Source: Oreohelix idahoensis (Eukaryota; Mollusca; Gastropoda; Stylommatophora; Oreohelicidae). Taken from it: a DNA stretch of 64,000 bases. A program made the position numbers and the translations under genes. Numbering within the stretch: the first letter of the stretch is position 1; every line of letters starts with the position of its first letter. The DNA is taken from assembly GCA_024509875.1 (NCBI GenBank), contig JAMPIV010021258.1, positions 1 through 64,000 of the forward strand, given 5' to 3'. A model generated the notes under the pieces. It was not told where the DNA came from. It saw only the letters and a list, made by a program, of their open reading frames with translations, and did no database searches. Positions 34,993 through 45,199 of the stretch are shown piece by piece.

Positions 34993-35363
34993 TTTTTTTT
35001 TTTTTTTTTTTTTTTTGTTGCGTTTGCCCGCTAATACTCGAGGCGAAATCTCAGGTTATTATTTTATGTCTAACCTGACATTGATTTTACGTGAGTATCC
35101 CTTTATTTCTTGTACAGAGACAGGTGTCCCTCGCCATTCAGGCAAATACTCGCCGATTTCGGAGGTACCCATTGCAGCTGGGTTGGCTCAGGAGCCGCCA
35201 GTCCCTGGTCGACGACACTCCTTCAAATGTCCTCGCCAGGTCTCGAGTTAATCCAGTCCAAATCCCGGTCGACGAAAAATCCCCAAATGCCGTCGCCCGG
35301 GTTTGATCCTGTATCACCCGGTCGCCAGAGCGGTGTTGTAACCACTACGCTAGCGCGGCTCCC
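34993..35363 (-). mobile_element. SINE family S1, copy 2
   Basis: A reverse-oriented full copy of the 27588 SINE, with its poly(A) seen as 25 T at the left. It is flanked by attgtaatgat (34982-34992 and 35364-35374), a duplication of the host minisatellite. Confidence 0.93.
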
Positions 35364-35905
35364 ATTGTAATGATGATGTGTGAAGATACAGTAATGATGA
35401 TGTGTGAAGATACATTAATGATGATGTGTGAAGATAAAGCAATGATGATGTGTGAAAATATTGTAGTGATGATAGAGTAATGTTGATGTGTGAAGATACA
35501 GTAATGGTGATGTGTGAAGATACAGTAATGGTGATGTGTGAACATACAGTAATGGTGATGTAAGAAGATATTGTAATGGTGATGTGTGAAGATAGAGTAA
35601 TGGTGATGTGTGAAGATAGAGTAATGGTGACATGTAAAGATACAGTAATCTTGATGTGTAAAGATACAGTAATGGTGATGTGTGAAGATACAGTAATGAT
35701 GATGTGTGATGATACAGTAATGATTTTGTGTGATGATACAGTAATGGTGATTAGTGATGATGCAGTAATGGTGATGTGGGATGATATAGTAATGATGAGA
35801 GATGATACAGTAATGGTAATGTGTGATGATACAGTAATGGTGAGATGTAATGATACAGTAATGGTGATGTTTGATGATACAGTAATGGTGGTGTGTGAAG
35901 ATACA
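35364..35905. repeat. 24-bp minisatellite, part 2
   Basis: About 22 units, increasingly diverged to the right, where gtgatgatacagtaatgg variants prevail. Confidence 0.93.
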
Positions 35906-36114
35906 ATCTCAGACAAAATACTAGGACAAATACAAATGGATGAAATCTGCAATAGTGTAACTTCTCACATAATACAACTGATTAAATTCTCTGACCATTT
36001 TTATTCTATGTCATAAATACTTTGACAATACTGAAAATAATAATGGTAATAAATAATACAAACCAATAAGGGAAACTCCTTTAAGGGTCTCTGAGCAGAC
36101 AAAGAAAGAATAGG

Positions 36115-37460
36115 ACATACCACCAAAAGATTCCAGTACCACAAAAAGATTACCACAAAAACGTCCTATACCACAAAAAGATTACCACAAAAACGTCCTA
36201 TACCACAAAAACGTCCTATACCACAAAAAGATTACCACAAAAACGTCCTATACCACAAAAACGTCCTATACCACAAAAAGATTACCACAAAAACGTCCTA
36301 TACCACAAAAATGTCCTACACCACAAAAACGTCCTATACTACAAAAAGATTACCACAAAAACGTCTTATATCACAAAAAGATTACCACAAAAATGTCCTA
36401 TACAACAAAAAGATTACAACAAAAACGTCCTATACCACAAAAAGGTTACCACAAAAACGTCCTATATCACAAAAAGATTACATTACCACAAAAACTTCCT
36501 ATACCACAAAAAAGTTACCACAAAAACGTCCTTTACCACAAAACGTCATATACTACAAAAAAAGTTACATTACAACAAAAACGTCCTTTACCACAAAAAC
36601 GTTACATTACCACAAAAACGTCATATACAACAAAAACGTCATTTACCACAAAAAGATTACCACAAAAACGTCATATACCACAAAAAGTTACATTACCACA
36701 AAACGTCCTTTACCACAAAAACGTCATATACCACAAAAAGGTTCCACAAAAAATGTCCTATACCACAAAAAGGTTACCACAAAAATGTCCTATACCACAA
36801 AAAGGTAACATTACCACAAAAACGTCCTATACCACAAAAAGGTTACCACAAAAATGTCCTATACCCCAAAAACGTCCTATACCACAAAAACGTCCTATAC
36901 CACAAAAAGGTTATCACAAAAATGTCCTACATCACAAAAAGGTTACATTACCACAAAAACGTCCTATACCACAAAAAGATTACATTACCACAAAAACGTC
37001 ATATACCACAAAAAGGTTACCGCAAAAACGTCCTACATCACAAAAAGGTTACATTACCAAAAAAACGTCCTATACCACAAAAAGATTACATTACCACAAA
37101 AAGGTCATACACCACAAAAAGGTCATAGGACCACTAAAAGGTCATACACCACAAAAAGGTCATAGGACCCCTAAATAGTCACACACCACAAAAAGGTCAC
37201 AGGACCACTAAAAGGTCACACACCCCAAAAAGGTCACAGGACCCCTAAATGGTCATACACCACAAAAAGGTCACAGGACCACAAAATGGTCATACACCAA
37301 AAAAAGGTCATACACCACAAAAAGGTCACAGGACCACTAAAAGGTCATACACCACAAAAAGGTCATACACCAAAAAAAGGTCACAAGACCACTAACAAGT
37401 CATACACCACTAAAAGATCACATGATCACAAAAAGGTCACAGTACCACAAAAGGAAGATG
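36115..37460. repeat. Minisatellite of ~19-bp modules (ccacaaaaacgtcctatac)
   Basis: Some 70 modules, alternating accacaaaaacgtcctata, accacaaaaaggtt and attaccac variants; the right part (37095-37460) shifts to caaaaaggtcataggaccac modules. The lysine- and threonine-rich ORFs (up to 261 codons) are repeat artefacts. Confidence 0.94.
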
Positions 37461-37844
37461 GTATCACCGACAGAGCAAATATCACTGAATGATCAGAATC
37501 AGTTAAAACAAAATTACTGTCAAACGTCAACTATTATTATTATTCCTATCTGGCAACTGAATACAGTAGCTTAGATGTTTAAATATCTTAAAATTAACTG
37601 GACATTAGTGATTGAGATTTGGTTGACTGTTTACATCCAGTTGTATGTGAAGTGTTACATTAACCTTCATGAGGTCTTACAGGTCATGTTTGTGGTACAC
37701 CTAAGTCATCGTTTGCTGACTCCGAAGGGTTCCTACGTGTTTTCGGGTGAAATGGTTAAGAGCAGGGCATGTTGCAGAAATGTCCTACAAAAATTCGGAG
37801 ACACAGTAATAAGGGTTAAGAATCCTAAGCCGAACCCTAAACCT

Positions 37845-37895
37845 TACTTACTTACTTACTTAGTCGTTCCCCTTCTACCGTGAGGTGTAGAGGTA
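37845..37895 (-). pseudogene. LINE family D 3'-end scrap
   Basis: (TTAC)n followed by ttagtcgttccccttctacc and gtgaggtgtagaggt, the reverse complement of the family D 3' end (compare 60540-60580). Extremely 5'-truncated. Confidence 0.7.
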
Positions 37896-38099
37896 AAACC
37901 CTAAACCACTAACCTTAATCCTAACTCTATTGACACCGATGACTTATTTGGATAGCATCAAAGCACACGTCCCACTGTTTTCATTTCAACCCATATTTTA
38001 TCATTTTGAGAATTGTGGTGCAGTTCCTTCAACACCAAAAAAAAAATTGCTTTCTTTAACAGTCAGAAAATTTTGGAGATAGTTCCAAGTTTCCCTCAC

Positions 38100-38223
38100 C
38101 ACTAACTTGACTTTTGTCAGACAGCACGGTCGTCTGTTCCAATATATTGGGATGAGAGTGAAGATGAAACCCTGCACCACCTCCGGCTACCATCAAGACT
38201 TGAACTTTGTCCTCGCTGCTCAT
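38100..38223 (-). CDS. ALK: ALK exon: glycine-rich domain, third part
   Basis: This 124-bp exon has acceptor CTCACTTCAG and donor AGTG|GTGAGGG, and leaves one base. It encodes KVQVLMVAGGGAGF, matching the ALK strand that ends in an AAGGGG-type turn, then a His/Asn-rich loop and SDKSQVS. The one-base remainder joins the GT opening the next exon to make Gly. Confidence 0.92.
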
Positions 38224-39349
38224 CTGAAGTGAGAGGAAATTGTCAGATCTGATTACATTTTGTTGGATTAGACACGACGCTGTGTGCACAAAGTTTTACT
38301 CACACGTCAAACACCATTTCCAGTCCAGCATTCTCACAGACCATAGATTTACAGAAACATGATCTGTATTACATAGCCTGTCTCAGTGGTAGTTTGTTCA
38401 TACGGGTAGAGGGGTACAACCCCATTAAAACTTAAAATGAAAAAAAAAATGAAAAAAACAAAACAACCGTTTACTTTTTCATATTGAATAGTTACGTATA
38501 ACACATGTCCGTATGGTTTGGTTTTAAGGACTATCTTCATTACACATGGACAACTCCATCAGTGCTCCGATCTCCTCCCTTAGATCACACAAGGAGGATC
38601 TCAGCACAGTCCACGAACTGCTTAGCACCGGCGAGAATCCCAATGTGTGCATAATGGAATCACACATTCTATAAATATTTCTGTGGTAGGTAGGTTTCTA
38701 ATTTTTAAATTTTGCCAGGGCAGCGGCCTTATGGCCTACTCTTTACAACTAGTGACATTCCCCTCTCCCCCCCCACCCCACCCAAAATGTGAATTAAATT
38801 TTTGATGATGTTTATGTTCCACAAATCTAGCCATTATAACGTGGGGGAAAATATGATTAAATGCACAAGGGGCAGTTCACAAATTACGTAACGCAATTTT
38901 TGACATTTTCAGCTCTGCCTCCCCCCCCCAATAAAAAACAAAAAAAACAACCCACATTTCAAAACCCCCCCGCACCAAAGCGTAACATCTCAGCAACATG
39001 CCTCCCCCCCTCCTTTGCATTATGTAATTTGTGAGCGGCCCCAAGCACAGACTATTCAAAATGGGATATAGTTTGCTCATCCCGAAGATAGAGTTGTCTG
39101 TCTGTATAATCAGTGTTACTTGTGCTTGAGTGAATGTTAATAAGGCAACTCAATCATTTATTCCTCATATTTACAATGAATGAAGAAGATTTGTGATAAC
39201 TTAAAAAATGTTCAGCGCAGTGACTTTCAAACAAGAATTGGATGTATTATATTTAGAACACCTCAGCCAAATGGCTTTGTTTTTGCCAACAATAAAGGCG
39301 AACTAGACCAACCTAAAGGCAAAATAACATTTCAGCATGAATCTTCTGC
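38224..39349. other. ALK intron 4, part without recognised feature
   Basis: Sequence with two C-rich homopolymer regions (38760-38780, 38920-39010). Short ORFs show no recognised domain. Confidence 0.5.
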
Positions 39350-39350
39350 T

Positions 39351-39850
39351 TTTTCTTTGATCCTTAGCCGCCGACCGTCAAAGCAGTCAGTGGCCATTAC
39401 GCCTAGTGGCGTTGTGTAGGGCAACAACAAATTGATTCCACTTTGCTCGGTCGGCGGCCATCCTTCGTACAGTGCCCCAACTCTGGTTCATTCTTTGCAT
39501 CTCAGCCTCCACAGTCCTCCGCCAAGTTGTTTTTGGTCGGCCTCTCTTTCGTTTTCCTTCAGGGATCCAAAGCATAGCTGTTCTTGTGATAGCATCAGGG
39601 TCTCTTCTGAGGACATGGCCAACCCAGCTCCAGCGTCTGCCAGCTATGATGGTGTGCATGTCCTCTTGCTTGCTCCGAATAAGCAGATCTTGGTTGGTGA
39701 TGGTATTCGGCCAAAAGATTCGGAGAATTTTTTTTTATGCATGTTGTGTGAAAAGAGGACACTTTCGACATTTCCTTCTCTGTGACTCTCCAGCTCTCCG
39801 TGCCATAGAGAAGCACAGAAAGCACACAGCTCTGATATAATCCTAATTTT
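39351..39850 (-). pseudogene. LINE family B, 5'-truncated copy 3
   Basis: Minus-strand C-terminal RT: LSVLLYGTESWRVTEKEM, then after frameshifts near 39735 and 39660, HTIIAGRRWSWVGHVLRRDP and GRPKTTWRRTVEAEMQRM to ATRRNGH. It keeps the C-terminus lost in the 1954-2678 copy. It ends in the shared family B tail at about 39360. Confidence 0.88.
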
Positions 39851-40424
39851 GAATAGCATGAATAGTTTTGGGTAATTATAAAGTTTTAATAAATTATAAC
39901 TTTTTAGGTTGTCAACGTATAACAATTAAATATTTTGTCGTGCTAGTGCAACTTTTACAATGAATAACATGTATTAGTGTTTCTGATTTTTCTCGACTTC
40001 AAATGTCCCTGGACTCGACTGATTTCATCCCGGGAATTTCTGAACCAGAAACCCTAACTTGTACTAACTACAATCATATTTATAGATATCCCCAAGATCC
40101 CACAAGCTAGTTCACAAAAATTCACTTCACTCATGAACGGCGTTAGACAGGAACGTGATCTTTTCTTTGGAGTGAAGTGAACATTTGCCAAGGTATCATT
40201 TAGTTTGAGTTCTCCACCGTTCTGTCGACAGAACTGCAGGAAGTAGACCACCTGGCAGAGATCAAAGTTAAATACAGGCGGCACTTATTCCAAATACAGC
40301 TCAGAAATCTGAAAACAGACATTATTTAATCAAGGCAGGTCTTTAGACAGCTCATTGTGGCTAAAGTTATACCCCCCAGGTACTGGGTTGCCTGCCCATG
40401 CCTTAGATCTATGCAGTGATACAC

Positions 40425-40870
40425 TTCTTCTTCTTCAAGTACCATGCCTAGTGGCGTAGGAGATCATGTCTCTCCACAACTTCCTGTCTCCAGTACAATT
40501 TATCAATTCTGATATAGACATCTTTCCATGCCACGATGTCAAACTGTCCAGTATTTGCTCTCTTTGTCTTCCCTTGTCTCTTTCTCCTTCAATTTTACCT
40601 GTTATTATGATATATTCCAGCTTTTCTCTTCTCACAACATGCAAAAAGTAGTGGATTGCTTCTTTCTAACTTGTGAAATAAGTTTCCTTTGCACTTTGGC
40701 CTCTTTCAGGATATCCTCATTACTCTTTTTGGCTGTCCAAGGTATTTTAAAAATTCTTCTGCAAAACCACATCTCTGTGGCCTTTAGTGCCTTCCCTACT
40801 TGTTTACCAATTGTCCATGACTCACTCCCACATGTCAGGATTAGATTAACCATTAAGTAACAAAGCACGT
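40425..40870 (-). pseudogene. LINE family E, C-terminal fragment
   Basis: The minus strand reads CGSESWTIGKQVGKALKATE, RRIFKIPWTAKKSNEDIL, then in another frame IITGKIEGERDKGRQREQIL, DRKLWRDMI and SYATRHGT. This is the usual tail of RTE-like RTs. One frameshift near 40640. A (GAA)n-type tail lies at 40425. Confidence 0.85.
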
Positions 40871-41226
40871 GCTTTCGTAATTGTCCTTATCTGGCGTGGT
40901 CGTCTTTAATCTTAATTGTTAAAAAAAAACGCTTTCTTTGGTATCGTGAGTGACTCAAGTTTAAACGTTTGAAGGTGTCAGACATAGCCCTAGAGTTCAG
41001 CAAGTTTGACTGTCTTACCAACGTTTTTCTGCATGAATTTCAGTAGGGTCTGGCCTGGAAGAAAACTGAGTTTTCAATCTCTTATTTCACCTTCAGCACT
41101 TATTGAGTCTGAATGTCTTGTCAGTTAAGCAATGGAAGGGCCAAGGATGGTACCTTTGTTGGGCTGTTCTTATGTCAACAGTTGACCTTAGTCCAGCACC
41201 AGATCTACGACATGTGTAATGCTTAC

Positions 41227-41337
41227 TTTGAAAACAATGGTGGCTCCACCTCCACCTCCTCCCCCACCATCTTCTGTATGGTAGCTGATGTCCTGCGAAG
41301 GTGTGCTGTTATAGTCCTGGTCATGTTCATCAAGCAT
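41227..41337 (-). CDS. ALK: ALK exon: poly-glycine segment
   Basis: The exon is exactly 111 bp (37 codons, phase 0 on both sides), from acceptor TTCTCAG to donor CAAA|GTAAGC. It encodes an acidic linker with an NST sequon, then eight uninterrupted glycines followed by ATIVFK. Human ALK, as recalled, also has eight glycines followed by ATYVFK, so this is among the most diagnostic exons. A longer overlapping minus-strand ORF in another frame is spurious. Confidence 0.95.
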
Positions 41338-41437
41338 CTGAGAATGAATAAATGGTAAAGCACGTTAGTCGTCATGCCTGTGCCCTCTTTCCCCTTGTTA
41401 TGTCTGTTTCCAGTTCTCTTCTCCATACACACGGAGA

Positions 41438-41535
41438 TGGGAACTGCAGATAGACAAGGAGATGGTAACTGCAGATAGACAAGGAGATGGGAACTGCAGA
41501 TAGACAAGGAGATGGGAACTGCAGATAGACAAGGC
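41438..41535. repeat. 25-bp short array (gagatgggaactgcagatagacaag)
   Basis: Four units in the intron between ALK exons 43245-43392 and 41227-41337. Confidence 0.9.
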
Positions 41536-41617
41536 AGGTAAAAAGGAGACATTGAAAGATCTTGAGTGGATGGCACAGGGCAGAAAGGTTTGGCTTGAAG
41601 TTGCTGAAGGTCTCCGT

Positions 41618-41795
41618 CTCTTAAGTTAATGATAAGGTAGTGTTAATGATAAGGTAGTGTTAATGATAAGGTAGTGTTTATGTCAAGGTAGTGTTAATGA
41701 TAAGGTAGTGTTAAGTTAATGATAAGGTAGTGTTAATGTTAAGGTAGTGTTAATGATAAGGTGGTGTTAATGATAAGGTAGTGTTAATGTTAATA
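41618..41795. repeat. ~18-bp array (gttaatgataaggtagt)
   Basis: About nine units with small indels. Confidence 0.85.
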
Positions 41796-41982
41796 ATATC
41801 AATAGCCGTGATTTGAAACACGTATTGTCTGAGTAAACCAAGAAGCAAGAAATTCTCTTCAGGTGATACAACCATTATTCTCTTAAAGTGTTTGGTCATA
41901 TGTCCCTTTTTTCATTTTCTTTTTAAATACCCCTTTCTTGACTTTATTGTGTAAAATTTGTTTGATCTCGGCCCTGGCTTAG

Positions 41983-42004
41983 ACACTTTGATCTTAGCCA
42001 AAAG
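41983..42004 (-). ncRNA. U2 snRNA-like fragment
   Basis: On minus, 22 bases, CTTTTGGCTAAGATCAAAGT followed by GT, equal the recalled 5' region of U2 snRNA just after its first bases. Flanking sequence does not continue as U2 (no branch-recognition GTAGTA, no Sm site), so this is a fragment or pseudogene, not a gene. Confidence 0.5.
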
Positions 42005-42370
42005 TTGCAGTCTAGTAATTATATAAATTTCGAGGGCTCCTTGTCTTTGTACTAACCTGCACAACGTTGAATATAGCACACATCTTTTTTGCACCAAATT
42101 TGCAAGTATATTTTAAATAATAAATAGAAAACATATAGTAAAGTGTCATAAATTTACAATATATTTTAGTGTAATAATTTTTTTTCTTTCCTTGATTGTT
42201 TCTCTTTGAGAGATGATTCGTTACGTCAATTGAAAAAAAAATTAGTTAAAATTTTTTTTTATATCTTTACAGTGATTTTCCCCCCTTCAACAGGGAAAAG
42301 GATAAATTACTTCCCTTGAAAAAAAGCCAAAATAATTTTTTTTTCTTTTCAAAACTTTACAAAAATTGGT

Positions 42371-42438
42371 AAAATAACTTCATTCAGAGTCAACAAAATT
42401 GGGGAGCTCATTTTGTTGACTCTGAATGAAGCTATTTT
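42371..42438. other. Near-perfect 29-bp inverted repeat (hairpin)
   Basis: Left arm 42371-42399 and right arm 42410-42438 pair with a single mismatch around a 10-nt loop (tggggagctc). It lies in an AT-rich tract. It could be a folded MITE remnant or a hairpin RNA. Confidence 0.85.
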
Positions 42439-42751
42439 AAAATTCTTCTAAATGTGCTGTAGATGCTGAAAGGTTAAGAGGTTAGATTTAGTTCTTTCTC
42501 CATCATTATTTTGACAGGTATATTTACTAGTAGATGTAGAATGATACATACTCGTAAATCTTGGCAGCAGTTTAGACAACAGTTGGAGGGACAGACAGTA
42601 AAGATAAGAGTTGGAGGGACAGAAAGTAACATCAAATAACAATACTACAGGCAAGAGAAAATGTTACTGCATTTGTTAAAAAAAAAAAGAAAATCAAAAG
42701 AAACAAATTCCAAGACAAAAATAAAAATCTGCAACGCAAATGTCTAATCAG

Positions 42752-43170
42752 TTCTATTGTGTGGCTCTGAAATATGGACAACAACAAAAAAAACTACCAA
42801 AAAAAGATACAGACTTTTATAAATGGGTTCTTGCATAGAAGAGAAGGATTGAAACTGTACGACAAGGTCACCAATGTGGAACTGATGACAAGAACCAGTG
42901 GGACAAGTTGTGAGAAGACACAGACGATGGATAGGACACACACTGAGACAAACGTACTGATAGACACACACTGAGACAACTAGCTGTTAACATGACAAGG
43001 TAGTGCCTCTTCTGGAATCACAGAGTAAGAGAAATATTTGGAGACAGACATGAAAGGGGTAAAAAAGACATGTATGGAGACAGATATGAAAGGGGTAAAA
43101 AAGACATGTAACGACCTTGTATAGATGACACAGGACAGAAAGGCTTGAAGTGTGTTTGTTGAAGGCCCGT
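42752..43170 (+). pseudogene. Decayed LINE C-terminal remnant
   Basis: The plus strand around 42760-42960 reads CGSEIWTTTKKT and RRHRRWIGHTLRQT in different frames with stops, like LINE RT tails. It includes a ~40-bp tandem duplication (gacatgaaaggggtaaaaaa, 43048 and 43086) and ends in a cat-rich tract at 43170-43230. Confidence 0.6.
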
Positions 43171-43244
43171 CTTCATTATCATCATCATCATCTTGCTCAT
43201 CATCATCCTCATCAAACACATCAGCATGTTTTGCACACAATTAC

Positions 43245-43392
43245 CTGACACTCTCCTGGCTGACCAACAAGAAAGTAAAGCTTCTCTCCCTTGTCAAGTT
43301 TAAATTTGGCGGTGACACTAGAACCCTGAGATCCAGGCGGGATGGTACCATCTGACCCTCCTGTCCCTCCACGAGATCCGCCAGCTTGTATT
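43245..43392 (-). CDS. ALK: ALK exon: glycine-rich domain, second part
   Basis: This 148-bp exon follows a strong polypyrimidine tract (TTTCTCCTCCTCCCAG) and ends at CAG|GTAATT. It encodes AGGSRGGTGG, then a strand ending in KLYFLVGQPGE, which corresponds to the conserved LY-LVGQ-GE motif of the ALK glycine-rich domain. It ends on a codon boundary. The intron upstream begins, after a short gap, with a 26-bp minisatellite. Confidence 0.94.
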
Positions 43393-43455
43393 CTGGGAGG
43401 AGGAGAAATGTGTGTCATACAAGAATACAAGACCAAGGATTCTGCTGCCTTGACT

Positions 43456-43807
43456 GTCAGTGTCTACACAAGGAGTTGACTGTCAGTGTCTACACAAGGA
43501 GTTGACTGTCAGTGTCTACACAAGGAGTTGACTGTCAGTGTCTACACAAGGAGTTGACTGTCAGTGTCTACACAAGGAGTTGACTGTCAGTGTCTACACA
43601 AGGAGTTGACTGTCAGTGTCTACACAAGGAGTTGACTGTCAGTGTCTACACAAGGAGTTGACTGTCAGTGTCTACACAAGGAGTTGACTGTCAGTGTCTA
43701 CACAAGGAGTTGACTGTCAGTGTCTACACAAGGAGTTGACTGTCAGTGTCTACACAAGGAGTTGACTGTCAGTGTCTACACAAGGAGTTGACTGTCAGTG
43801 TCTACAC
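43456..43807. repeat. 26-bp minisatellite (ctgtcagtgtctacacaagg agttga), nearly identical units
   Basis: About 13.5 units with no visible substitutions, so it is very recently expanded or homogenised compared with every other array here. Confidence 0.97.
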
Positions 43808-44045
43808 AAACGAGGATCTGATTAGCAGAATGGGTACAAGGCTTACATCTCGCGGCACAATTACCAGGTTCTAGGTTCAAAATCTGGTAGCGTCCCACTC
43901 CAGTCTACCATGCTGTAAATGGGTACCTACCTATACTTTTTACTTAAGGAAGGTAAAGGCAGTGAGGACAGAAACTGGTCACCTCACCTCATAAAGTTGT
44001 GACCTAGTATAGTCAAGTCTCTAACACTTCACTCCCCTAGGCAGT
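43808..44045 (+). mobile_element. tRNA-derived SINE, family S2
   Basis: A-box-like ttagcagaatgggta and B-box-like ggttcaaaatc near the left end, then a body that includes aagtctctaacacttcactc. A related but diverged copy is at 54380-54610. Confidence 0.65.
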
Positions 44046-44084
44046 ATCCGTTTTGTATCCATATCTGTTTTACTGTTTATATAC

Positions 44085-44769
44085 TCAAGTTGTAATAGAC
44101 GTTATTCCAATATGCTCAAGTTATAGTAGATGGTATTCCAATATACTCAAGTTATAATACACAGTATTCCCGATGTACTCAAGTTGTAATAAATGGTATT
44201 CCAATATGCTCAAGTTATAATAGACGTTATTACAATATATTCAAGTTATAATAGAAGTTATTCCAATATACTCAAGTTATAATAGACGTTATTACAATAT
44301 ACTCAAGTTATAATACACGTTATTACAATATACTCAAGTTATAATAGATGTTATTACAATATTCTTCTTCTTCCGTCCTTAGCCACCGACCGTCAAAGCA
44401 GTCAGTGGCCATTACGCCTAGTGGCGTCTTAGGGCAGCAGCAGATAGGTTTTCTTTGCCATTGTTCCCCATCACGCCTATTGGCGTCTTTAGGGCAACGG
44501 CAAATCAATCCGTCTGCTGTTGTTTCCGTAATCGAAGTGACTGGCAAACGGGTGATCAGCCCGTTGGTTATTACAATATACTCAAGTTATAATAGATGTT
44601 ATTACAATATACTCAAATTATAATAGACGTTATTCCAATATACTCAAGTTATAATAGACGTTATTACAATATACTAAAGTTATAATAGACGTTATTACAA
44701 TATACTCGTTATAATAGATGTTATTACAATATACTAAAGTTATAATAGACGTTATTCCAATATACTCAA
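44085..44769. repeat. 31-bp minisatellite, part 1
   Basis: Units of caagttataatagacgttat plus tacaatatact, about 15 copies, interrupted by a SINE (44363-44567). The array was split by the LTR element and continues at 52626-53607. Confidence 0.95.
44363..44567 (-). mobile_element. SINE family S3 with LINE-B-like 3' tail
   Basis: 205 bp with duplicated ttattacaatat on both sides (44351-44362, 44568-44579). On minus it begins CCAACGGGCTGATCACCCG and ends with the LINE B 3' sequence (GGCCACTGACTGCTTTGACG) and GAAGAAGAA. A second copy is at 56625-56836. Confidence 0.9.
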
Positions 44770-45199
44770 TGTCACGAATGGTTTAGAGAATGAATGTCAG
44801 TACTCATGCTCCGGTGGGAGCTAGATATGTTTATGTAAGTTGTGAGTTGAAGTGAGTGAATGTTAAGTTTGACTGGGGAATGAATACATTAGTAGCAGTA
44901 AGTGCTAAAGTCGAGTTCACGGGCATGACTGAGTTGTTGTGAACAAAGTGGGGGTGAAGACTGGTCAGCGTGAAAAGGGTCAGAGGTGTGTAAAAAGGTC
45001 ATTCGGGAGAGAGATTAGAGCGAGGAGAGATTACGTGGAGAGTGAAGGCGAAATGGTTGAAGAAAGATAGGAAATATATATAAAGATTTGTGAATTCGTT
45101 CCATGAGATGCTGTTCTAATTATGCACATCATACATTGTGCTTTTCTTATGTGATGATTTATGGCCAAAGCGGCAGTCTGCCTGTGTGATTGTGTTATA
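44770..45199 (+). repeat. 5' LTR, lacking its last ~151 bp
   Basis: Aligns without gaps to 52045-52474 with about four or five differences. After gtgattgtgttata the two diverge: the right LTR continues 151 bp to TGACA, while the left runs into element leader sequence. Confidence 0.9.

Noticed and set aside
36311..37178. Lys/Thr-rich ORFs up to 261 codons
   Set aside because: Pure translation of the ccacaaaaacgtcctatac modules in overlapping frames.
41223..41576. 117-codon minus ORF across the ALK poly-Gly exon
   Set aside because: Different frame from the spliced exon; it reads Glu/Val where the exon gives Gly, and it crosses a short tandem array.
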